DNA of 36,426 nucleotides from Chloroflexota bacterium (lineage in GTDB: Bacteria > Chloroflexota > Limnocylindria > Limnocylindrales > CSP1-4): contig PMYK01000042.1 of NCBI GenBank assembly GCA_003171255.1, positions 51,583-88,008 on the forward strand, in the 5' to 3' direction. Each line of letters begins with the position of its first letter. The stretch's first letter is position 1. Under the pieces are notes generated by a model. The model was not told the origin of the DNA, made no database searches, and saw only the letters and a program-made list of their open reading frames with translations. The position numbers were made by a program, and so were the translations under genes. This document shows, in pieces, positions 31,467 through 36,426 of this stretch.

Positions 31467-32174
31467 CTACTCCGGTTGATCGGTTCTCGTCTCGACTATC
31501 AGCAGGTGGCCGTGGCGAAACTTCACGCTCGCGTTGGTCGCAATACGAACATTGGACAGGCCGCGGGCCGGTCCGGCCGGCAGCGTCTCGTCGCGGAGCG
31601 GGTAGAGCAGACCGTCGGTCGTGACGCCCAGGGCCGGGACGCTCAGCGGCAGAAGCGACACGAGGTCGCCCTTCCTGCCATCGAGAGCGCAGCTGACTGC
31701 ACCGCCGTCCGCGGCGGGGGCTCGGATGAGTCGGATGCGCGTCGAGCCGTCCAGCAGCTCCACGGCGGCTGCGTCGGGATGCGGGATATCGAGAAGGCCC
31801 ACGTTGGCGAGGGCATGGTCGAAGCGCTTGCCGCCGAGGGCCCCGAGGACGGTCACGTGCGTCGCCCCCCGCCGGAGAGCGGCCAGGAGCGCCAGCTCGG
31901 TGTCTGACTCATCCTTGGCTGTCGGGGAGCGCTCGATCGGCACACCCTCGGCGGCCAGCTGGGCGAAGCGCGCCTCGGGCAGCGAGTCGGCGTCGCCCAC
32001 CAGCAGGTCCGGCCGAATCCCAAGGGACAGGGCCTTGTCCCAGCCACCGTCCGCCGCCACGACCAGGAAGATCTCCCGGTCCCAGCCGGGCCAGGCGTCG
32101 TCGAGCGCGGCACGGCCCGGCACGTCGCCGTCGGCGACGATCAGGGCGCGCCCGCCTGGGCCGGCTCCACTCAC
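31467..32174 (-). CDS. thiN: Thiamin pyrophosphokinase
   Basis: A 235-residue thiamin diphosphokinase, which transfers a pyrophosphate from ATP to thiamin to make TPP. Catalytic motifs are AADGGWDKALSLGIRPDLL (40-58), GDADSL (60-65) and KDESDTELAL. The C-terminal beta domain that holds thiamin includes the LDGRKGDLVSLLPLS stretch and ends KFRHGHLLIVE. The GTG at 32174 is the chosen start. GGAGGTG sits 9-10 nt upstream inside the riboswitch hairpin, and longer frames run through the riboswitch. Pairing with a YkoE transporter suggests salvage: import of thiamin followed by phosphorylation. Confidence 0.95.
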   Translation of the reverse strand: MSGAGPGGRALIVADGDVPGRAALDDAWPGWDREIFLVVAADGGWDKALSLGIRPDLLVGDADSLPEARFAQLAAEGVPIERSPTAKDESDTELALLAALRRGATHVTVLGALGGKRFDHALANVGLLDIPHPDAAAVELLDGSTRIRLIRAPAADGGAVSCALDGRKGDLVSLLPLSVPALGVTTDGLLYPLRDETLPAGPARGLSNVRIATNASVKFRHGHLLIVETRTDQPE

Positions 32175-32175
32175 C

Positions 32176-32207
32176 AAAAAGCACCTCCATCGATTCGACA
32201 GAGGTGC
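32176..32207 (-). terminator. Riboswitch expression platform: terminator hairpin containing the thiN Shine-Dalgarno
   Basis: On the minus strand: GCACCTC (32201-32207), a 13-nt loop, GAGGTGC (32181-32187), then TTTTT (32176-32180), directly before the GTG at 32174. The 3' arm is the Shine-Dalgarno GGAGGTG. The hairpin can therefore block both transcription and translation. Confidence 0.75.
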
Positions 32208-32215
32208 ACCGATCT

Positions 32216-32306
32216 GGACTCCCTGCGCCGGCATTACCCGGATCAAGTTCCAAGGGTCTGCGGACCTGCTCCGCACTCTCAGCGCCTCCTCGGCGCTCCC
32301 CTGTCC
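32216..32306 (-). promoter_or_regulatory. TPP riboswitch (THI element)
   Basis: Read on the minus strand, all conserved blocks are present: an AGGGGAGC start, GCTGAGAG, the ACCCTTGGAACTTGATCC core, GGGTAATGCCGGCG and a closing CAGGGAGTCC. The outer stem P1 is GGAC with GTCC. It binds thiamin pyrophosphate and controls the thiN-ykoE-ykoD-ykoC operon that starts 42 nt after it. Confidence 0.96.
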
Positions 32307-32368
32307 GTCTTCTATTGTCCTCCGACTCTACACCCAGCGGGCCGAGTTTGGCTAACCGAGCCGAATGG

Positions 32369-33064
32369 TCACGCCCGGGCGGCCGTTTCCGCGATGAACC
32401 GATCGACCCAGTCGACGACGGACCCGGCCGACTCGACCGCTCCCGCGGCGATCAGCTCCTGGGCGGTGGCCAGCATCGACACGATCCCGACGCCTCTCAC
32501 GCCGGCGGTGCAGGCCATGCGCATGTCGTCGAGCGCGTCGCCGACGTACACGGCGTCCTGCGGCGCCACGCCCCCGGCGCGTTCCAGGGCCAATCGCAGC
32601 GGCTTCGGATCGGGCTTGCCTGCGACCGTGTCGTTGCCGTAGACGCGAACCCTCAGCAACTCATCGATGCCGAGCCGTCCGAGCTGCGGTTCGACCTCCG
32701 CCCGGCTGCCACCGGTCACAAGCCCGAGCGTACAGCCCGTCGCCGCCAATCGGCCCAGCGCGATCTCGACACCCGGAAACGGTTGGGTCCGGTCACTCTG
32801 GAACGTGCTCGCCCAGACCTGGACGGCCTCATCGGTTCGCTCCTCCGGGATGCCGAGCGAGCGGTACATCAGGCGCCAGTTCGGCGAGAAGGTGCGTCGG
32901 AAGACGGATTCGTCGAAAGGAACCCCGATCTGCCGGCAAATCGCGGCGTCGGTTTCGAACAGGGCCTGTATCGAGTCGACTATCGTCCCGTCCCAATCGA
33001 ACAGGACGACCCGCCCGTCGAGACATCGTTTCGGTGCGGTGAAAATTGCGTCCCGGCGATGCAT
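32369..33064 (-). CDS. HAD-superfamily phosphatase (phosphoglycolate phosphatase/PpaX-like)
   Basis: A 231-residue HAD IA hydrolase. Motif I is LFDWDGTIVDS with nucleophile Asp23 and Asp25; motif II LGLVTGGSR; motif III Lys in VAGKPDPKPL; motif IV YVGDALDDMRMA. The helical cap holds FSPNWRLMYRSLGIPEER. It resembles Gph/PpaX-type phosphatases; the substrate is unproven. Several starts are possible (GTG 33109, ATG 33082, ATG 33064). A TATATT hexamer at 33085-33090 on this strand would start RNA near 33078, which favours 33064. It ends about 60 nt before the riboswitch and may be transcribed separately from the thiamin operon. Confidence 0.88.
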   Translation of the reverse strand: MHRRDAIFTAPKRCLDGRVVLFDWDGTIVDSIQALFETDAAICRQIGVPFDESVFRRTFSPNWRLMYRSLGIPEERTDEAVQVWASTFQSDRTQPFPGVEIALGRLAATGCTLGLVTGGSRAEVEPQLGRLGIDELLRVRVYGNDTVAGKPDPKPLRLALERAGGVAPQDAVYVGDALDDMRMACTAGVRGVGIVSMLATAQELIAAGAVESAGSVVDWVDRFIAETAARA

Positions 33065-33084
33065 CCGAAGAGGCTCTTTCATCG

Positions 33085-33090
33085 AATATA
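33085..33090 (-). promoter_or_regulatory. Candidate -10 element of the HAD phosphatase
   Basis: TATATT on the minus strand, 5 of 6 consensus. The -35 region is poor. It argues for the ATG at 33064 as the start. Confidence 0.4.
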
Positions 33091-33207
33091 GAGTAGAGAA
33101 GAACGCCACAGTCGGGTGGTGGTCCTCTGCATGAGGTACCGCGGACTACCACTGTCGCACGTGGCAAGAAGGCCGATACCCTTCAGCACAGCTAAACCAG
33201 AATGGAT

Positions 33208-33216
33208 TGGTAGAAT
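33208..33216 (+). promoter_or_regulatory. Extended -10 promoter of a putative leaderless gene (ybaK-like)
   Basis: TGGTAGAAT contains the extended TGn motif and the -10 hexamer TAGAAT (33211-33216). The GTG start at 33223 begins exactly 6 nt later. Confidence 0.55.
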
Positions 33217-33222
33217 TCAATC

Positions 33223-33789
33223 GTGACCGATCTCTCGCATCCGGGGATCAAGCGAGTCGTCGACGTCGCCTCCCGAAAGGGCGTGGCGCTCGACATTCGG
33301 CTCATGCCCGACTCGACGCACACCGCCGAGGAAGCAGCTGCGGCCGTCGATGCCGACCTCGGCCAGATAGTGAAGTCGCTCGTCTTCGTGGCCCCGCGCC
33401 CAGAGGGTCGTCTCGCCCCAATCGTCGGCCTGGTCTCAGGGCGTAGCCAGGTCGACCTTTCACTGCTCGCCGCCGTCACGGGTGAGTTTGCCATCCGCCG
33501 GGCCAACGCCAGGGAAGTTCGCGAGTTGACCGGTTACTCCATAGGCGGCATCCCGCCGTTTGGATACGGCCGAGAAGTGCGGGTCTTGATGGACCAGGAT
33601 CTGTGCAAGTACGAGTGGGTGTGGGCCGCTGCAGGCACGGACTCCGCCGTCTTCCGTATCGCTCCACGGACGCTGCGGATGCTCTCCAACGCCATCGTTG
33701 CCCCGTTTGCCGAAACGTCGTGGCTGCGCGTCGCTGCCGCTTCGCCGATCGAGCCGCGGCTCCAGTTCGAGGCCGGCGCAGGCGCCTAG
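33223..33789 (+). CDS. ybaK: YbaK/ProX-type aminoacyl-tRNA deacylase
   Basis: A 188-residue protein of the YbaK/prolyl-tRNA editing domain family. These free-standing domains hydrolyse mischarged tRNA, for example Cys-tRNA-Pro. Family marks are the catalytic-region Lys51 in IVKSLVFV, SQVDLSLLA and the loop TGYSIGGIPPFG (104-115). The C-terminal ATLR-type region TLRMLSNAIVAPF is also present. The length is slightly above E. coli YbaK (159). GTG at 33223 is chosen because the extended -10 promoter would place the transcript start on it. Confidence 0.9.
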   Translation: MTDLSHPGIKRVVDVASRKGVALDIRLMPDSTHTAEEAAAAVDADLGQIVKSLVFVAPRPEGRLAPIVGLVSGRSQVDLSLLAAVTGEFAIRRANAREVRELTGYSIGGIPPFGYGREVRVLMDQDLCKYEWVWAAAGTDSAVFRIAPRTLRMLSNAIVAPFAETSWLRVAAASPIEPRLQFEAGAGA

Positions 33790-34316
33790 CCCGTCAGTCG
33801 AGCCACCGACGGTGGACAGACGATGGACAACTCTCGTGACGAGTTTCGAACTAGGTGGAAAACTCGATTGATCCTTCGGCGCCATTGATCTAGCGTCTTT
33901 GTTGCACCCGAAGGGGCCGAGCGTCTGCTAGTGGCTGAGATGACATCAAGGCTCACGCAGCGAGTAGGTTTCTTCGGGTGTTTTGTGCGTTGGCCGCGAG
34001 AGCCCCGCGCTGCGCCCGCCGACGCCCCCTGCCTGTCTGACTGGACTAGGCGGCAGTTTCGCGAGCCTCGGGGTGGAGGAGGAGAGAACCCGAGTCATCG
34101 CTTGTTTTCGGTTGTGCCCGTTGGCCCGCTGGCCACCGGGGGTCTATCTCAGGCGGGCCGTCGCTCGAGACGAGGAGCCGGTATGCGGCCTGGGTCTGCA
34201 CCGGCCCGTGGCCGTAGGTACTTGCGGTCCAGCCCTGATGCGTTCGGATTAGTGGGAGCGGCCCGGCCCGGCGAACCCCTGTTGGGGCTGCAGCCGCGGG
34301 CCGCTAGACTGGGCCC
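33790..34316. other. Intergenic region without a supported gene
   Basis: Between the ybaK-like gene and the membrane protein I see no protein-like frame; open frames here have scattered composition and no start signals. It contains a 6-bp stem CTCGGG/CCCGAG (34067-34072, 34089-34094) around a purine-rich loop (GGAGGAGGAGAG). There is a CTAGC/GCTAG pair near 33892-33931, and the promoter of the next gene at 34282-34310. I could not match it to tmRNA, RNase P RNA, SRP RNA, 6S RNA or a known riboswitch. Confidence 0.5.
34282..34310 (+). promoter_or_regulatory. Promoter of a putative leaderless membrane-protein gene
   Basis: TTGGGG (34282-34287), a 17-nt spacer, TAGACT (34305-34310), then six bases to the GTG at 34317. 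It is the most complete of the leaderless promoters. Confidence 0.6.
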
Positions 34317-35501
34317 GTGCGTGTCCGCCAGTTCGAGCTGAGGCTCCTAGCCGTCGCCCTCACGATTCTCTGGACCGCGAGTGGCGGAATCGTCGTGGTC
34401 GCCTATCGACCGGGCGGTCCCGTCGATCTTCTGGTCGGATTGGCTGCGTCCCTGCCTCTCCTGGTCTGTGTTGCGCCGATCGTGTGGCCGCCCCTTACCC
34501 GAAGCGATCGGGGTTCCGCCGGAGTCTTCTGGCTTGGCCTTGGGGCCGGGCTGCTGCTCCTGCCGTCCATGGCCGGCGTTGTCGGGCAGGTCCTTCAGGG
34601 CGGCTCCGAACCGCTCCTCCCGTCTCTCGAGGTCATGTATCCGTGGGCTCTGGCACTGCTGGCTACGAGCCTCTTTGCCGGGCTCGGCATCAGTCGCAGA
34701 CTGATTCCGGAGGTCGGCGTCGGCCGGCGGCGACTGGCCGCCTCGATCTTGTTCACGGTCGCCGCGACCTCGATCATCGGCGGCATCTTCGCGGGGGTCA
34801 GCCTGGCCGACAACGCCGCTCTGCGAGACAGGCCCGCAGCCAACTCGAAGTTTGGGCCGACCGCCGCGGATCTTGTCCTGCCCGATTGCAATCGCGCGCT
34901 CGCCGTCGCCGCGACCGCGCAGCTGGAGCTGGACCTCTGGGCCGACGTCGATACGAGGGCGGTCGGCACGGTCAGCCTGACTGGCAGCCGGTCCGGCTCG
35001 GACTTCTCGTGGACCGCACAGGTCGTCCGGAGCGATCTCTTTGGCCAGTACGGCGGGGCGAGAATCGGCTCATCGGCCTGGTCTCTCGCGCCCGGGGCTG
35101 GTTGGGTTTCCGCGGCTCCGGCGGAGATCGACGGTCAGGTGCTCGACCTCACCGTCGGGGCCCAGGCGCTGTCGCCGGAGAACCGCGCCACGGCCGAGAA
35201 CCGCGGCCTGGAATACGTGGACGGAGCGCGAGCGCGGCATTGCCGCGTGGCAGTGGACGGCCCGACGTTTGCGGCCTCGTTTCCGCAGGAAGCGTGGCTG
35301 GCGGGCGATACCAAGCTGTCGAGCTGGCGAGGCGAGCTCGACTTCTGGGTTTTCGGTGATTCGGAAGTCGGGATGGTCTCCGGTAGCGTGAACGGTCCCG
35401 CCGTGGGCATCCTCCCTCATGGGCTGCAGGCCACGATCCAAGTCCGCATGACCGCGACCAACCGGGAGGTCGCGGTCTCGATCTCGCCGCCGCGCACCTG
35501 A
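34317..35501 (+). CDS. Membrane protein with five N-terminal spans and a large outer domain, unknown function
   Basis: A 394-residue protein. Hydrophobic segments lie at about 8-30, 37-59, 70-94, 107-125 and 141-164, followed by about 230 residues of soluble, strand-rich sequence (LELDLWADVDTRAVGTVSLTGS, SGSDFSWTAQVV, LDFWVFGDSEVGMVSGSVNG). No family is recognised. The strand-rich C-terminal part recalls lipoprotein-like substrate or lipid-binding folds, but no motif supports this. GTG at 34317 is chosen because the promoter TTGGGG-N17-TAGACT would start the RNA there. The WYL regulator begins 10 nt after its stop, so the two are probably co-transcribed. Confidence 0.8.
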   Translation: MRVRQFELRLLAVALTILWTASGGIVVVAYRPGGPVDLLVGLAASLPLLVCVAPIVWPPLTRSDRGSAGVFWLGLGAGLLLLPSMAGVVGQVLQGGSEPLLPSLEVMYPWALALLATSLFAGLGISRRLIPEVGVGRRRLAASILFTVAATSIIGGIFAGVSLADNAALRDRPAANSKFGPTAADLVLPDCNRALAVAATAQLELDLWADVDTRAVGTVSLTGSRSGSDFSWTAQVVRSDLFGQYGGARIGSSAWSLAPGAGWVSAAPAEIDGQVLDLTVGAQALSPENRATAENRGLEYVDGARARHCRVAVDGPTFAASFPQEAWLAGDTKLSSWRGELDFWVFGDSEVGMVSGSVNGPAVGILPHGLQATIQVRMTATNREVAVSISPPRT

Positions 35502-35511
35502 TCGAATTGCC

Positions 35512-36426
35512 ATGACGCCCCCGGCGGATCAGCTCGACACGGCCAAGCATGATCGACTGGCGCGCTTCTATAGAGTCCTCAGGTTCCTTGCGGCTCATCC
35601 GGAGGGGGCAACGGTCGACGCCGTCGCCGGCTTCGTCGCCATGTCGCGCCGGACGGTCTATCGTGACCTCCAGGCTCTCGAGGGCGAGATCGGGATCCCG
35701 CTCTGGAGCGAGGCGGGCAAGTGGGGGATAGTCGAGGGCGCATTCCTGCCGCCGCTGCGGCTGACCCTCGACGAAGCGGTGGCCTTCTTCTTCGCCGCGC
35801 GGCTGACGGCTCAGTTTGCCGATCGCTACGACCCGGACATGGGAGCCGCGTTCCAGAAGCTGGCCGAGATCCTGCCCCCGGTCGTTGCCCGGCACCTCGA
35901 GCGTACGATCGACGTGCTGGCCAGCCGCCCGCCAGATGCGCGGATGACTCGTCATTTGCGACTGCTCGCTCATGCCTGGGCCGAGCGCCGGATCGTGGAT
36001 CTGACCTACGATCCGGCCACGTATAGTCCCGGCCGACCGCCTCGCAAGTCGCGCGTTCATCCATATCTGCTGGAGGCCTCGGCGACGACTCGGGCGCTGT
36101 ATCTGATCGGGTTCGACGAGTCGCGTGGCGCCGTCCGGACCTTCAGGCTGCAGCGCATTCTGGAGATGTCGCTGGCCCCGGAGACGTTCGAGGCACCGGA
36201 TCCGGCGGTGGTCCAGGAGGGGCAGGATCGGGCCTGGGGTGTGATCGCCGACCAGGAAGAGGTCGAAGTGGAGCTGCGCTTCGACGCCGCGATCGCCGGC
36301 CTCGTGACCGAGACGACATGGCACCCGACGGCGCGGGTGACGCCCGAGGCCGACGGGACGGTGATCTGGCGGGCCCGGGTTCCGGGCACCATCGAGATTC
36401 GGCGCTGGATCCTGCAGTGGGGCGCC
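35512..36426 (+). CDS. HTH/WYL-domain transcriptional regulator, 3' end cut by window
   Basis: The frame is open from the ATG at 35512 to the window end (305 codons). Residues 15-60 form a DeoR/HTH_11-type helix-turn-helix (RFLAAHPEGATVDAVAGFVAMS, then RRTVYRDLQALE). The central helical part (LRLTLDEAVAFFFAARLTA) is typical of WYL regulators, and the WYL domain follows, with RKSRVHPYLLEAS, RALYLIGFDES and RTFRLQRI carrying the conserved basic residues thought to bind nucleotide-like ligands. The family covers regulators of DNA damage response, metabolism and CRISPR-Cas. The gene is 10 nt after the membrane-protein gene. Its neighbours downstream, outside the window, would help define its role. 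Confidence 0.92.
   Translation, partial: MTPPADQLDTAKHDRLARFYRVLRFLAAHPEGATVDAVAGFVAMSRRTVYRDLQALEGEIGIPLWSEAGKWGIVEGAFLPPLRLTLDEAVAFFFAARLTAQFADRYDPDMGAAFQKLAEILPPVVARHLERTIDVLASRPPDARMTRHLRLLAHAWAERRIVDLTYDPATYSPGRPPRKSRVHPYLLEASATTRALYLIGFDESRGAVRTFRLQRILEMSLAPETFEAPDPAVVQEGQDRAWGVIADQEEVEVELRFDAAIAGLVTETTWHPTARVTPEADGTVIWRARVPGTIEIRRWILQWGA

Noticed and set aside
33790-34316. RNase P RNA, tmRNA, SRP RNA or 6S RNA in the gap
   Set aside because: None of the conserved core sequences that I know for these RNAs could be found on either strand.
33931-34341. Plus-strand open frames in the gap before the membrane protein
   Set aside because: They have random-looking, Arg/Pro/Gly-rich composition and no start signals, and two frames overlap each other; better treated as non-coding.
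1-36426. CRISPR array, insertion sequence, prophage or integration site
   Set aside because: No regularly spaced repeats, transposase, integrase or phage structural genes were seen; the region beside the tRNA (7863-7920) shows no duplicated tRNA end.
35512-36426. WYL regulator as evidence of a CRISPR-Cas locus
   Set aside because: WYL regulators do occur beside cas genes, but they have many other contexts and nothing else in the window points to CRISPR; sequence beyond the window end would be needed.

Overview
The window is GC-rich, densely packed bacterial chromosome. It carries about 26 protein genes, one tRNA, one TPP riboswitch and several candidate promoters, with no phage, transposon, plasmid or CRISPR signature. 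The mix of genes suggests a deep-branching GC-rich lineage, possibly Chloroflexota, with an actinobacterial relative as the alternative: an archaeal-type ATP-dependent DNA ligase, three-gene pntAA/pntAB/pntB, LuxR-type large ATPase regulator, PrsW protease, GNAT-fused ADP-forming acyl-CoA synthetase, and many GTG/TTG and apparently leaderless starts. That placement is inference from gene content and style, since no ribosomal RNA is present.

Layout. Positions 1-1647 (minus): a KamA-type radical SAM aminomutase cut by the window edge, preceded by a Nudix hydrolase. 1750-6349: SIMPL-domain protein, Rrf2/IscR-like regulator, GNAT acetyltransferase (minus), ATP-dependent DNA ligase and a conserved unknown. 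6494-8622: class V aminotransferase, tRNA-Ile with a UAU anticodon, HAD hydrolase. 8629-12590: a membrane-anchored esterase (minus), then a two-gene unit of a single-span protein and a PrsW protease with a C-terminal SH3-like domain. 12657-15350 (minus): GNAT plus ADP-forming acyl-CoA synthetase. 15351-15876: non-coding, rich in stem-loops. 15877-17569: an SH3-like protein that converges with, and overlaps antisense, an orphan DNA methyltransferase. 17842-21375: a giant LuxR-family ATPase regulator. 21411-21609: a small self-contained unit on the minus strand (promoter, 21-residue membrane peptide, terminator). 21721-24666 (minus): the proton-translocating transhydrogenase operon. 25008-26782: two unrecognised genes. 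26788-28343 (minus): PIG-L deacetylase and a Bcp peroxiredoxin. 28378-32306 (minus): a TPP-riboswitch-controlled thiamin operon (thiN, ykoE, fused double ATPase ykoD, ykoC). 32369-33064 (minus): HAD phosphatase. 33223-36426: YbaK-type deacylase, a membrane protein and a WYL-domain regulator cut by the window end.

Working together. The clearest functional unit is the thiamin locus. The riboswitch is followed by a hairpin and a U-run that ends next to the thiN start codon, and the hairpin also holds the thiN Shine-Dalgarno sequence; the downstream genes encode a YkoE-type ECF transporter. The pnt operon balances NADH and NADPH using the proton gradient. Six genes in different parts of the window begin exactly 6 nt after a TANNNT-like -10 hexamer, a geometry expected for leaderless mRNAs. 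The most novel-looking single item is the 21-codon membrane-peptide gene at 21457-21522, because it has a good sigma70-type promoter, a Shine-Dalgarno sequence and a perfect 13-bp terminator of its own. No large undescribed multi-gene system could be supported.
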